The notes under the pieces are model-generated. The model made no database searches and was not told the origin of the DNA. It saw only the letters and a list, made by a program, of their open reading frames with translations. Below, piece after piece: positions 7,045 through 18,073 of a stretch of 64,000 bases of DNA. Position 1 is the first letter of the stretch. Each line of letters opens with the position of its first letter. The translations under genes and the position numbers were made by a program. This DNA is from Bacteroidota bacterium (GTDB taxonomy: Bacteria > Bacteroidota > Bacteroidia > Bacteroidales > UBA7960): positions 1 through 64,000 of the forward strand of contig JAGXRQ010000019.1 of assembly GCA_018335675.1 (NCBI GenBank), in the 5' to 3' direction.

Positions 7045-9506
7045 AATTTTACACCCATTATTGTTACATCATCTATTTGTTCGTTATACCCTTTCCAATC
7101 TTCAAAAGCTTGTTCTAATAATCCTTTTTGATTCGTCATTGGTTTGTCGGATATTTCGATAAGCAATTCTTTAAATCTTTTAGCGGTAAAACGTTTTTGG
7201 TGCTCTCCACCGAACTGATCTTGAAAACCATCAGTAGCCAGATATATGCTATCTCCTTTGTTTAATGCAATTTGTTGATTTGCAAATGGCTCCATCTTTC
7301 TGTAAATAGCAATAGGTTGTTTGTCCGGCTGCAGAGTTGTGAAATCTTTATTTGCTGTAACAATAAAAACCGGATTCTTGGCTCCGGAAAACAGAAGTTG
7401 GTTATTTGATCTGTCAAGTATGCAAAGCGACATATTTATGCCTTCGTTTTGATCTCCAAAACTTCCTTTTTGTTGCAAAGCTTCAATTATCGAATCCCTT
7501 AAATTATCTAGTATTTCACTTGGCTTTGTAATGCCTTTTTTCCCAATAATTTCTTTTAAGAATGAAATCCCAAGCATACTCATGAATGCACCTGGTACAC
7601 CATGTCCCGTGCAATCAGCAACTGCAAAAACCGTAAGCCCTTTAACATGACTCACCCAGAAAAAGTCACCTGAAACAATTTCTTTGGGTTTGAAAAGTAT
7701 AAAATGTTCTCCCAATAATTTGTCTGAATCTTCATTTGAAGGCAATACAGCAGTTTGTATTACCCTTGCGTAGTTAATGCTATTTGTGATTTTCTCTTTT
7801 TGCTGTTCCAGTAACCTTTTGTGCGATATTACCATATCACGCTGTGCGGTAATTTCATCTTTTTGAGCCTTAATCTCTTCATTGGCTTGTTCTAGTAAAA
7901 CGTTTTTTAGTTTTGTGGTTTGATTGCTACGCCTTTTCTGTCTATATGCAAATAATATGACTGTTAAAAGAATAAATAGCAGAAAAACTACTGTGTATAA
8001 AAATAACTTTTGGGTTTGTTGTCTTTTGCTTTCAACTTCCTGTCTTTCAATGATAAGTTTTTGGTTTGCTATCTCCTGTTGATGTTTTTCAGTTTCATAC
8101 TTAGTTTGTATCTCTGCAATTACCTTGGTTTTTTCTTCACTGAAAAGGCTATCGTTGATTTGAATATATAATAGGGAATAATTATATGCTTTGTTATAAT
8201 TTCCCAAACCATTGTAGGCTAAATGCAAGTTTTGGTATTGCATTTTTTTAAGAGCCAGTGCATTCATTTCTTTTGCAATGTCTAAAGCTTGATATGCGTA
8301 TTCAATAGCTTTCTTATGATAATAGATTTTACTTTTTGTGTCTTTTGAGGTATTTGCAATTTCGTTAGATATAGCAGATAAGTTGCCAAGTGTATGAACT
8401 ATCCCATTTTTATCACCAATTTCTTCTTTTATCTTCAATGATTTTAAGTGAAATTCCACCGCTAAGTCAAAGTTTTTTTGCTCCTGATGGAGAAGCCCCA
8501 TGCTATTATAGCTTATGCTTAATCCATACTTATCCCCAATTTCTTCTCTTATTTTTATTGTTTTCTGAAAATATTCATAGGCTAATTCAAATTTACCCTG
8601 AAGCCTGGCTACATTCCCAATGTTTGTATAACTCATTGCAAGCCCTCTTTTATCTCCGAGTTCCTCGCTAATTTCCATTGATTTTATATAATAGTCGTAA
8701 GCTAAATCATATGAAAACTGTTCCTGATGAATGCCTCCTATATTGTTATAACTTAATGCCATTCCTCTTTTGTCTCCGAGTTCTTCCTTGATTGTTAATG
8801 ACTTGGTATGGTATTCTATGGCCTCCGGAAATGATCCCTGCAATCTATAAATAATCCCAAGGTTGTTATAGCTCATTGCAATACCACTTTTATCGTCCAA
8901 CTCTTGATTTATTTCAAGATTTTTTTTGTAATTCTCAATAGCTAAATCATATAAGCCCTGCAAACGATAAACAATACCCATATTGTTATAGCAAGATCCT
9001 ATCCTTTTTTTATCATCTAACTTTATCCGAACCTCTAACGATTTATTAAAATAATCTAATGCTTGTTGGTAATTACCTGTTGCCTGATGCACATTTCCTA
9101 TGCTGTTATAACAATCAGACAATTCTGGGTCATAGTTTAGTGATTGATATAATTCCATTGCTTTAAGCAGAGATTCTTCAGATTCTTTATATTTTGCCTG
9201 GAAATAATAGACTATGCCCATGCAGTAAAGAGTTCTGGCTTTTTTGTTGGTGTAGAAATCTTTGTGAGCTTGTTTGTGCGACTTTTCAATAAGCTCTATC
9301 GATCTTTGAAGAAAAATAATTGCTGAGTCGGGTTTATTACGTGTATATGCAACACCTAATTCAATGTTGGTTTTAATTTCAGTAGTATCGTGACGGGCGT
9401 TTTTTAACTCTGTGAATAGAGAATCTATCTTGCTACTCTGTCCTAAACCGTTTGAAATGCTTAGCATTAACAATAAAATGACGATTATTATATGCCTTTG
9501 CATCAT
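7041..9506 (-). CDS. TPR-repeat sensor protein with C-terminal SpoIIE/PP2C phosphatase domain
   Basis: About 8-10 TPR units (YNNMGIVYRLQGLYDLAIENYKKNLEI...), a TM helix, a coiled coil, then FILFKPKEIVSGDFFWVSHVKGLTVFAVADCTGHGVPGAFMSMLG and ATDGFQDQFGGEH. Confidence 0.92.
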   Translation of the reverse strand: MMQRHIIIVILLLMLSISNGLGQSSKIDSLFTELKNARHDTTEIKTNIELGVAYTRNKPDSAIIFLQRSIELIEKSHKQAHKDFYTNKKARTLYCMGIVYYFQAKYKESEESLLKAMELYQSLNYDPELSDCYNSIGNVHQATGNYQQALDYFNKSLEVRIKLDDKKRIGSCYNNMGIVYRLQGLYDLAIENYKKNLEINQELDDKSGIAMSYNNLGIIYRLQGSFPEAIEYHTKSLTIKEELGDKRGMALSYNNIGGIHQEQFSYDLAYDYYIKSMEISEELGDKRGLAMSYTNIGNVARLQGKFELAYEYFQKTIKIREEIGDKYGLSISYNSMGLLHQEQKNFDLAVEFHLKSLKIKEEIGDKNGIVHTLGNLSAISNEIANTSKDTKSKIYYHKKAIEYAYQALDIAKEMNALALKKMQYQNLHLAYNGLGNYNKAYNYSLLYIQINDSLFSEEKTKVIAEIQTKYETEKHQQEIANQKLIIERQEVESKRQQTQKLFLYTVVFLLFILLTVILFAYRQKRRSNQTTKLKNVLLEQANEEIKAQKDEITAQRDMVISHKRLLEQQKEKITNSINYARVIQTAVLPSNEDSDKLLGEHFILFKPKEIVSGDFFWVSHVKGLTVFAVADCTGHGVPGAFMSMLGISFLKEIIGKKGITKPSEILDNLRDSIIEALQQKGSFGDQNEGINMSLCILDRSNNQLLFSGAKNPVFIVTANKDFTTLQPDKQPIAIYRKMEPFANQQIALNKGDSIYLATDGFQDQFGGEHQKRFTAKRFKELLIEISDKPMTNQKGLLEQAFEDWKGYNEQIDDVTIMGVKL

Positions 9507-9668
9507 TTAAGGGTTTATTAATAATACTGTGGAATATGCTTAACAAATATAAACAAAAAGGATTATCAAAATAACTTAATTAACTCTTAATCACGATACG
9601 AAAAAAATATTCATGCAATACATAGGAAAACATTACTAGTGCTATTACTTAGAAAATCACAAAAAGAT

Positions 9669-12500
9669 TTATATTTTTCCTTTAATAAATCTTCCTGTAA
9701 TTGATTTTTGATGCTTAACAATTTCCTCCGGAGTTCCTTCAAAAATAACCTCTCCGCCTTTTTCACCACCTTCCGGTCCAAGGTCAATTATCCAGTCTGC
9801 ACATTTTATCACTTCAGGGTTATGTTCAATAATAATAACTGAATGTCCTCTTTCTATAAGGGCATTAAATGATGCCAGCAATTTATTGATATCGTGAAAA
9901 TGTAACCCAGTTGTCGGTTCATCGAAAATAAACAGTATTTTCCCATTAGACGAACCTTTTGTTAAGAATGAGGCCAACTTAATCCGCTGCGCTTCCCCAC
10001 CTGACAGTGTGCTTGAGCTTTGGCCTAATGTAACGTACCCAAGCCCTACGTCAAGCAAAGGTTGTAGTCGAGCAGCAATCCTCTTACATATGGCAGAACA
10101 ATCTTTTGCGTCGTTGAAAAATGCTATTGCTTCCTCAACTGTCAGACAAAGAATATCCCATATCGTTTTATCATTGAATTTTACATCCAAAACTTCATCT
10201 TTAAATCTCTTCCCCTTGCAAGTATCGCATACAAGTTTAATGTCAGCCATAAACTGCATTTCTATCGTAACTTCGCCTTCTCCGTCACAGTCAGGACATC
10301 TACCACCTTCAACATTAAATGAAAAATATCCCGGTTTGTAATTTCTGCTTTTCGCAAGTGTCTGGTCTGCGTATAAGTTTCTAATGTCGTCGTAGGCTTT
10401 AATATATGTAACCGGATTTGATCTGGATGAGCGTCCTATTGGATTCTGATCAACAAATTCTACATCAGAAATAGTTTTTATATCACCGGCAAGATTGTCG
10501 TACTTTCCGCTTATCTCGCCATAATCACCATAAATCTTTTTTAAAGCAGGGTATAATATGTTTTTTATAAGAGTAGATTTTCCTGATCCGCTAACTCCGG
10601 TAATTACGGTGAATATATTCAATGGAAACTTTACATTAATATTCTTTAGGTTATGTTGCCTGCATCCCTGAACTTCAATAAATTCTTTCCACTTTCTTCT
10701 CTTCTCAGGAGTGTCTATTTTTAGTTTACCACTAAGGTATTTGCCTGTAAGTCCTATTTCTCCGGATATCAAGTCATTTGTTTTACCTTGAAAAATAACT
10801 TCGCCTCCATGCCTTCCGGCTAATGGACCAATGTCAATTATTTGGTCAGCTTCACGAATTATCTCCTCGTCATGTTCAACGACAATAACAGTATTTCCAA
10901 GCTCTTTAAGCTTCTTCAGAACAGATATTAACCTTTGATTATCTCTTTGATGCAGTCCAATGCTCGGCTCATCAAGAATATACATAGAACCCACAAGACT
11001 GCTACCTAATGAAGTAGCCAGATTTATTCTTTGAGATTCGCCTCCTGAAAGACTTGATGATAGTCGGTTTAGAGTAAGATATCCCAATCCAACATTGCAT
11101 AAATAGTCAATTCTGTTTTTAATTTCTGTAAGAAGTCTTTTTGAGACCTCCATTTGATATTGATCTAAAACTAAATTATTGAAAAACTCCATTAGTTGTT
11201 CAATAGGCATAAGTACTAACTCGGAAATCGATTTTCCTGATATCTTAACGTAATTTGCATCTTTTCTTAATCGGGTTCCCATACAATCAGGGCAGGTTGT
11301 TTTGCCTCTGTATCTTGAAAGCATTACCCTGTATTGAATTTTATAAGTTCCCTCTTCGAGCATTGCAAAAAAACTGTCTAAGCCATGAAAATATTTATTT
11401 CCTTTCCATAAAAGTTTTCTTTGCTCATCTGATAACTGATAAAAGGGCTTATGAATCGGAAAGTCAAACTTATATGCATTCTTTAAAAGTCTATCCTTCC
11501 ATTTACTCATTTTCTCACCCTTCCAGCATACTATTGCATCTTCGTATATCGACAAGTTTTTGTTTGGTACAACAAGGTCTTCATCTATTCCAATAATACT
11601 TCCAAATCCTTCACAAGTTTTGCATGCGCCATAAGGATTGTTGAATGTAAATAAGTTTACAGATGGCTCTTCAAATACAATTCCGTCAATCTCAAATTTG
11701 TTTGAAAAGTAATGACGGTTTACTTCAATCGCATTATCAGTATCAATAAAACACTCTCCATGACCTTCATAAAAAGCAGTTTGCACTGAATCTGCAATCC
11801 TGGTATAAACATCTTCCTCTTCGTTATTTGTGTTTTTAACTCTGTCTATTAGGATAGCCGGTTTCTTCTTGATTGTTAGGGTTTTGATGGTCGGCAGTAT
11901 TTCGTCTATCTTTTTTATCTCGTCGTTTAGCAACACCCTGCTAAAACCTTGCTGCATCAATACTTTTAATTGTTCTTCTATTCGCCTTCCGATATCTATA
12001 TCCAAAGGTGCATATATGCTAACTTTTGTCTCTTCTTCCAACGTTTTACAAAAGTCAACAATGTCTGTAATGTTGTGTCTGTTTACCAGATTTCCAGATA
12101 TTGGGCTGTATGTTTTGCCAATTCTTGCATATAGTAGCTTTAAATACTCATAAATTTCAGTTGATGTTCCAACAGTAGATCGGGGGTTTCTTGTATTTAC
12201 CTTTTGTTCAATAGCTATAGCAGGCGAAATACCTTTTATATAATCAACTTCCGGTTTGTTCATCCTTCCGAGAAATTGCCTTGCATAAGAGCTCAGACTT
12301 TCTACGTATCGCCTTTGTCCTTCTGAGTAAAGTGTATCGAAAGCAAGTGATGATTTTCCGGAGCCAGACAAGCCAGTAATAACAATAAGTTTATTCCGCT
12401 CTATTGCTACATCAATATTTTTAAGGTTGTGAACTCTGGCTCCTTTTATAAGAATGTATTTGTCAGCGCCAAGTTTTTCTATGTCGAATGTTTTCTGCAT
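9669..12500 (-). CDS. uvrA: Excinuclease ABC subunit A
   Basis: [84 protein letters not shown]. Confidence 0.98.
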   Translation of the reverse strand: MQKTFDIEKLGADKYILIKGARVHNLKNIDVAIERNKLIVITGLSGSGKSSLAFDTLYSEGQRRYVESLSSYARQFLGRMNKPEVDYIKGISPAIAIEQKVNTRNPRSTVGTSTEIYEYLKLLYARIGKTYSPISGNLVNRHNITDIVDFCKTLEEETKVSIYAPLDIDIGRRIEEQLKVLMQQGFSRVLLNDEIKKIDEILPTIKTLTIKKKPAILIDRVKNTNNEEEDVYTRIADSVQTAFYEGHGECFIDTDNAIEVNRHYFSNKFEIDGIVFEEPSVNLFTFNNPYGACKTCEGFGSIIGIDEDLVVPNKNLSIYEDAIVCWKGEKMSKWKDRLLKNAYKFDFPIHKPFYQLSDEQRKLLWKGNKYFHGLDSFFAMLEEGTYKIQYRVMLSRYRGKTTCPDCMGTRLRKDANYVKISGKSISELVLMPIEQLMEFFNNLVLDQYQMEVSKRLLTEIKNRIDYLCNVGLGYLTLNRLSSSLSGGESQRINLATSLGSSLVGSMYILDEPSIGLHQRDNQRLISVLKKLKELGNTVIVVEHDEEIIREADQIIDIGPLAGRHGGEVIFQGKTNDLISGEIGLTGKYLSGKLKIDTPEKRRKWKEFIEVQGCRQHNLKNINVKFPLNIFTVITGVSGSGKSTLIKNILYPALKKIYGDYGEISGKYDNLAGDIKTISDVEFVDQNPIGRSSRSNPVTYIKAYDDIRNLYADQTLAKSRNYKPGYFSFNVEGGRCPDCDGEGEVTIEMQFMADIKLVCDTCKGKRFKDEVLDVKFNDKTIWDILCLTVEEAIAFFNDAKDCSAICKRIAARLQPLLDVGLGYVTLGQSSSTLSGGEAQRIKLASFLTKGSSNGKILFIFDEPTTGLHFHDINKLLASFNALIERGHSVIIIEHNPEVIKCADWIIDLGPEGGEKGGEVIFEGTPEEIVKHQKSITGRFIKGKI

Positions 12501-12826
12501 TATAAATTTTCATTATATGCAAATTTATCAAAACATAGCTTTAATTTTAGCTTAATTATGAATTCTTTTCAAAGTAAATGTCAATATTTTTATTTTGGCT
12601 AAATTTTTGATAAACAATAAATTAAGAAAGAGTACAACTATAAATATTCATTTTTTTTTAGTCAAAATTAAGAAAGTGTTCAAATGTTAAAATATTTATT
12701 TATCTTTGGCTTAATGAAACCTGCCTAACAGGCACTTGCAAAGAAATAAATTACAAACTTAAAATGGAGGGCGAATTATAGAATAAAACTTTACTCTTGA
12801 CCAATTAAATATAGGAGGACATTATT

Positions 12827-13411
12827 ATGAATGCCCAGATTATCACTGATCAGGAGTTAGTTCGCCACTACATCGCAGGTGACCACTCAGCACTAGAAAA
12901 TCTAATAAAAAGACACCAGAGGAAAATTTTTTCCTATATCCTTATGATTGTAAAAGATAGGCCACTGGCTGAAGATCTTTTTCAGGATACCTTTATTAAA
13001 GTTATTAATACTTTAAAAGCAGGTGCCTATAATGAGGAAGGAAAGTTTCTACCTTGGGTTATGAGAATTGCTCATAACCTTGTAATTGACTATTTTAGGA
13101 AGTCAAAACGTATGCAATACGTTGAAAATCAAGAAGATTATGATATTTTTGAAACATTGAATCTTTTTGAAGATAATGTTGAGGATAAAATTATTATCGA
13201 GCAAATACACGAGGACGTGAAAAAGCTTATAAAGTATCTTCCTGAAGAACAAAAGCAGGTCTTGATAATGAGACATTATCTGGATCAAAGTTTTAAGGAT
13301 ATTGCTGAGCAAACAAACGTTAGCATTAACACTGCTCTGGGAAGAATGAGATATGCTCTGATAAATCTCAGGAAAATTGCTGAGGAGAAATCAGTTATTT
13401 TAACTAGGTAG
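12827..13411 (+). CDS. RNA polymerase sigma-70 family (ECF-type) factor
   Basis: Region 2 LAEDLFQDTFIKVI/WVMRIAHNLVIDYFRKSKR and region 4 LPEEQKQVLIMRHYLDQSFKDIAEQTNVSINTALGRMRYAL. Confidence 0.94.
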   Translation: MNAQIITDQELVRHYIAGDHSALENLIKRHQRKIFSYILMIVKDRPLAEDLFQDTFIKVINTLKAGAYNEEGKFLPWVMRIAHNLVIDYFRKSKRMQYVENQEDYDIFETLNLFEDNVEDKIIIEQIHEDVKKLIKYLPEEQKQVLIMRHYLDQSFKDIAEQTNVSINTALGRMRYALINLRKIAEEKSVILTR

Positions 13412-13440
13412 TCAGATATTGTTTATTACAATTTTAGTAG

Positions 13441-13471
13441 GGCTGTTTTTAGACAGCCTTATTTTTTTTTT
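13441..13471 (+). terminator. Rho-independent terminator downstream of the sigma factor
   Basis: GGCTGT-ttttag-ACAGCC hairpin followed by ttattttttttt. Confidence 0.85.
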
Positions 13472-13500
13472 ATAATTTTGGATGAAACCTATTGAAGCAA

Positions 13501-14517
13501 ATGGAAAAACATTATAATTACTCCCTTAAAAAACTTAACACCTTTAATATTGATGTTAAAGCAAAAATATTTACTGAGGTAAATTCGACTGAAGACATTG
13601 AAGCTCTTATATCTGATGATACATTTTTGGTGAATGAAAGACTTGTATTGGGCGGAGGTAGCAATATCTTATTTACCAAGGATTTTGATGGGATAGTTGT
13701 GAAAATTGCTAATAAAGGAATTACCGTTGTTGACGAAGACCAAGATTTTGTTTATGTGAAAGCGGAAGCTGGAGAAGTTTGGGATGATTTAGTTGATTAT
13801 TGTGTAATGAACAATTGGGGTGGGTTAGAAAATCTTTCTCTTATACCCGGGCAAGTAGGGGCTAGTCCAATTCAAAATATTGGGGCTTATGGTGTTGAAA
13901 TTAAGGATGTTTTTCATTCATTACTTGCTGTAAATATTTTTTCCGGAGAAAAAAGGGAATTCTTTCCGGATGATTGTCGATTTGGATATCGTGATAGTGT
14001 TTTTAAAAATTCCGAAAAGGGTAATTATATTATATTTTCGGTAGTTTTTAAATTAAAAAAACACAAGCATAATATCAATGTTGATTATGGCAATATTAAG
14101 GATGAATGCGCAAAATTGAATATCACTAATCCTTCAATTCAGGATATTAGAAAAATTATATGCAGTATTAGAAATGCCAAGCTTCCTGAAGTTGGGGAAA
14201 TTGGGAGTGCTGGTAGCTTTTTTAAAAATCCTGTTGTTGATTATGATAAGTTTGTTGAATTAAAGTCAAAGTTTCCTGAATTGGTGTCGTTTCCTGATAA
14301 CGATAAAGTAAAATTAGCTGCAGGTTGGCTTATCGATAAAGCCGGCTGGAAAGGCTTTAGAGAGGGCGATTATGGCGTATTTCCTACTCAGGCATTGGTT
14401 CTTGTGAATTATGGGAATGCTAAAGGAATGGATGTTTTTTCTCTTGGGATGAAAATTATTGAGAAAGTAAGAGATATGTTTGGAATTGAATTGGAAACCG
14501 AAGTTAATGTTCTGTGA
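13501..14517 (+). CDS. murB: UDP-N-acetylenolpyruvoylglucosamine reductase
   Basis: LGGGSNILFTKDFDG, IPGQVGASPIQNIGAYGVEIKD, FGYRDSVFK, GSAGSFFKNP; ATG at 13501 preferred over the TTG at 13492. Confidence 0.95.
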   Translation: MEKHYNYSLKKLNTFNIDVKAKIFTEVNSTEDIEALISDDTFLVNERLVLGGGSNILFTKDFDGIVVKIANKGITVVDEDQDFVYVKAEAGEVWDDLVDYCVMNNWGGLENLSLIPGQVGASPIQNIGAYGVEIKDVFHSLLAVNIFSGEKREFFPDDCRFGYRDSVFKNSEKGNYIIFSVVFKLKKHKHNINVDYGNIKDECAKLNITNPSIQDIRKIICSIRNAKLPEVGEIGSAGSFFKNPVVDYDKFVELKSKFPELVSFPDNDKVKLAAGWLIDKAGWKGFREGDYGVFPTQALVLVNYGNAKGMDVFSLGMKIIEKVRDMFGIELETEVNVL

Positions 14518-14628
14518 GCATTATCAGACATAATCTATTCTCAATATTATCTAATTCTTAATAAAAAATTGACTTCGTAAAAAAATGTATTTACATTTGC
14601 TTTAAATACTCGATTTATAAAATATGTT

Positions 14629-15210
14629 ATGAGAAAATTTGAAAAAATCGGTGGTGCAATTGTCTTTTTGTTGTTTTTGTTGAGGGTTTTTATTGGAACT
14701 GATTTTAATGTAGTTTTAAGACTTGGGTTATTATTCCTGTCATTGTTCTATTTGTGGTTTGGGTTTTTCCTTTTTAACCGGATAGGATTTTTAGATTTGT
14801 TGAATAAAGAAGCTAGGAGTAAATTAAATGCTTTCACCATTACTGTTGGAATAATAATGGGTATAGTTTATTCTTTTTGCATACTTTCAATTATTTATGT
14901 TATCTATTTTTATGCTTTAATGCAGTTTCTGATAGTTACGGCAGCAATCAGTATAATTGCGACAACATTGCTGATAGGAGTTTATAATACTCTTAATATG
15001 CCATTACAAAAGTTTTACAATCAGTTTTATAAAAGATCTTTGATAATAGGATCAGTTATAATTGCATTATGGCATACACCTATAGACAAAAGACTGGATA
15101 TTTTATTCAAAAAACATCCAGACTTTATTGATGCTTATAAAGAACATAGAGAAAATCCTAGCGAACAAAACCTCGAAAAACTTAAAGAGGCAAGGAGTTT
15201 ATTTAAATAA
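14629..15210 (+). CDS. Hypothetical integral membrane protein
   Basis: 193-aa ORF with about 5 hydrophobic segments. Confidence 0.6.
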   Translation: MRKFEKIGGAIVFLLFLLRVFIGTDFNVVLRLGLLFLSLFYLWFGFFLFNRIGFLDLLNKEARSKLNAFTITVGIIMGIVYSFCILSIIYVIYFYALMQFLIVTAAISIIATTLLIGVYNTLNMPLQKFYNQFYKRSLIIGSVIIALWHTPIDKRLDILFKKHPDFIDAYKEHRENPSEQNLEKLKEARSLFK

Positions 15211-15215
15211 TTCTA

Positions 15216-16952
15216 TTAAATATTTAGCGATTTAATCACATTTTCGATTTTGGAATCTAGCTCTTTATCAACTTTTTCAAAGTCTGATTTATTGTTCAGT
15301 TTTCCAAATACTCCAAAATAAAATTTGATTTTTGGTTCAGTGCCGCTTGGACGCATCGTTATTTTAGTCCCATCTTCCAGGAATATCTGTATAACATTAG
15401 ATTTTGGAAGATTGATTACTTTTTCAGTTCCTGATTTAATGTCTTTTTCAATAGATAATTTATAATCCTTAATCAAAACAACTTCTGAATTATTAATTGA
15501 TGAAGGAGGATTATTTCTCACATCATTCATCATCTTTTGAATTTCCTCTAAACCTTCTTTGCCCTTCTTAGTGATGGAGATTAGTTTTTCTTTATAAAAA
15601 CCGAAAAGAACATAGATTTCAACAAGCAATTCGAATAGTGACTTATTGTATTCTTTTGCCCAGGCAGCCGCTTCAGCAATAAAACAGCAAGATATAACTG
15701 CATCTTTGTCTCTTGTAAGGTCGCCAATTAAATATCCATAGCTCTCTTCACCTCCTCCAATGAATTGTTTATTCCCTTCGAGGTTCCGGATTATTTCAGC
15801 AATGTATTTAAATCCAGTAAGCACATCATAGCACTCAACATTATATACATTAGCAATTTTGGTCAAAAGCTCTGTTGTTACAATAGTTTTAACAATAAAC
15901 TCTTTGCCCTTAATTTTGTTTTTTTGCTTCCACTGTTCAAGTAAGTAGAAAATTAAAATGGATGCAGTTTGATTTCCATTTAATGGGATAAGCTCACCTT
16001 TAAGGTCTTTTACTGCAATCCCAACTCTGTCGCCATCAGGGTCTGTTGCCATTACAATCTCTGCATCAACAGATTTGGCTTTATCCATCGCCATTTTCAA
16101 TGCAGCAGCTTCCTCAGGGTTAGGGTAATTAACAGTAGGGAAATTGCCATCTGTAATATCTTGCTCCGGAATATTTATGATATTATTGAAACCGAATTTT
16201 TTAAAAGCTAATGGAGCTATTTTGTATGTTGTTCCGTGTATAGGTGTAAATACAATTTTAAGATTTTTATGTTTTGCTATAATGTTTGGTGAAAGTGAAA
16301 GTGATGATATTTCTTCAAGATAACTTTCAATTATTGAGTCAGGTATGGATATGATGTTTTTTTCAACTCTCTCAAACTTAATATCGTCGACACTTTTTAT
16401 ACTTCTTACTTCATCAATAACTTGTTTATCCTGGGGGGAAATTAATTGTCCGCCATCAGGTCCATATACTTTATAACCGTTGTATTCTTTTGGGTTGTGC
16501 GATGCTGTTATTACAATGCCTCCCTGGCAATTCAACTTTCTTACGGCATATGAAAGCAGGGGAGTAGGTTGCAATTCATTAAATAAATATGCTTCAATGT
16601 TATTGCCGGAAAGAACTTCTGCCGATATTTGAGCGAAATATTTGCTGTTGTTTCTGCAATCATATGCAATTGCTACTTTTATCTTTTTTTCACTTGGAAA
16701 GTTCTTAATCAGGAAATTTGCAAAACCTTGAGTTGCCATTCCTACAGTGTACTTATTCATTCTATTAGTGCCAACACCCATTATTCCTCTAAGACCTCCT
16801 GTCCCAAATTCAAGGTCGGTATAAAAAGATTCAATTAGCTCTTTATGATCTTTATTGAGAAGGTTAGAAACCTGAGCTTTTGTATCAGCATCATAATTGC
16901 CTTCTAACCATATATTGGCCTTTGCAATAATGGCAGGATCAATTTTTTCCAT
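15216..16952 (-). CDS. Phospho-sugar mutase (phosphoglucomutase/phosphomannomutase family)
   Basis: FGTGGLRGIMGVGTNRMN, GIVITASHNPKEYNGYKVY, ATDPDGDRVGIAV, GGGEESYGYLIGD, MRPSGTEPKIKFY. Confidence 0.95.
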   Translation of the reverse strand: MEKIDPAIIAKANIWLEGNYDADTKAQVSNLLNKDHKELIESFYTDLEFGTGGLRGIMGVGTNRMNKYTVGMATQGFANFLIKNFPSEKKIKVAIAYDCRNNSKYFAQISAEVLSGNNIEAYLFNELQPTPLLSYAVRKLNCQGGIVITASHNPKEYNGYKVYGPDGGQLISPQDKQVIDEVRSIKSVDDIKFERVEKNIISIPDSIIESYLEEISSLSLSPNIIAKHKNLKIVFTPIHGTTYKIAPLAFKKFGFNNIINIPEQDITDGNFPTVNYPNPEEAAALKMAMDKAKSVDAEIVMATDPDGDRVGIAVKDLKGELIPLNGNQTASILIFYLLEQWKQKNKIKGKEFIVKTIVTTELLTKIANVYNVECYDVLTGFKYIAEIIRNLEGNKQFIGGGEESYGYLIGDLTRDKDAVISCCFIAEAAAWAKEYNKSLFELLVEIYVLFGFYKEKLISITKKGKEGLEEIQKMMNDVRNNPPSSINNSEVVLIKDYKLSIEKDIKSGTEKVINLPKSNVIQIFLEDGTKITMRPSGTEPKIKFYFGVFGKLNNKSDFEKVDKELDSKIENVIKSLNI

Positions 16953-16981
16953 AATGTAATAGTTAAGTAAAGAGAAATGAA

Positions 16982-17878
16982 TTATTTAGGTCTGGATCTT
17001 TCCATAATTTTTTCTGCTTCTTTATTCCCAAGATTATATGATCTTGTGGAATATTCATAGGCAAAGTTTGGCTGCCTAAGATTTGTATATGCCATTGCAA
17101 CATTCAAATAGAGCTTTCCCCATTCTTCATCACTCATTCTGAAATCATATTTTTGGATTAACTCTATAGCTTTCAGATAGTCATTCACTTCTCTACGATA
17201 ATCCTTAACACTATTATATGCAACAGCTCTGCCCAAAAAGCCATCCCAATTTTGATCATCATATCTAATTGCAAGAGAATAATCGTCAATTGCGGAATAG
17301 AAACCAGCACTTTTTTGCGACTGCATTTTAACAAAAGCTCTGTTTATTAGAATTTTGGCAATCTCCTTTTCTACTTCTTTCCTCTCCTGCGAATTTCTGG
17401 GTGTTGTATCAATTGTTCTAATTGCAATATTAACTGCATTGGTATAGTCATTTAATAATGCTTGATAATTTCTGCTTTTCTTTCTTTCTATTTGTTCTTC
17501 GAGTGTTAATCGCACTGAACCCCTATATTTATATGCCTCAATATTTCTATCATTATATTCAATTGCTTCGTTAAGCAATGCAAGTGCTCCTTCAAAATTA
17601 TTCTGTCTGATTTCTCTTTCAGCCTGTCTTGTAAGTTCTGTAGATCTAATTGTATTAATATTTTTCTCATCCTGTTTAACAGCAATTTTATTTAATGTTT
17701 CTCGTCCTCTGTCAAAAACTTCAATGGCTTCTTTTATCTTTCCCGCTTCCATTCTGGCAATTCCTTCAAGCATCAGTTTTTTTACAGTTAAAGTATCTTC
17801 TTGTGCTCTTAGGTTTTCCGATGAAAAAATAAAAGTGGAAATTATTGCAATAAAAAATAATCTGGTCATTTTCTTCAT
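16982..17878 (-). CDS. Tetratricopeptide repeat protein with signal peptide
   Basis: TPR-like helical repeats; the ATG at 17878 (MKKMTRLFFIAIISTFIF) gives a signal peptide. Confidence 0.7.
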   Translation of the reverse strand: MKKMTRLFFIAIISTFIFSSENLRAQEDTLTVKKLMLEGIARMEAGKIKEAIEVFDRGRETLNKIAVKQDEKNINTIRSTELTRQAEREIRQNNFEGALALLNEAIEYNDRNIEAYKYRGSVRLTLEEQIERKKSRNYQALLNDYTNAVNIAIRTIDTTPRNSQERKEVEKEIAKILINRAFVKMQSQKSAGFYSAIDDYSLAIRYDDQNWDGFLGRAVAYNSVKDYRREVNDYLKAIELIQKYDFRMSDEEWGKLYLNVAMAYTNLRQPNFAYEYSTRSYNLGNKEAEKIMERSRPK

Positions 17879-18073
17879 ATTATATTTGTTTGTGTTGCCT
17901 ATTTGTGTAAATACTTTTTGCCTTAAACGGATTATCCTAATTGTTTTAAACAAAATTTTCGAATTACAAAAATAATGAAATTTGGAAATTTTGTTGTTAT
18001 ATAATTGTTATTTCAACTAAGAATTTTTGGATTATTCAAAAGAAATTATGAAACAATAACATTAACAACCCAC

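Noticed and set aside
10009-12153. Plus-strand ORFs antisense to uvrA
   Set aside because: Shadow ORFs of a conserved gene with no recognisable domain.
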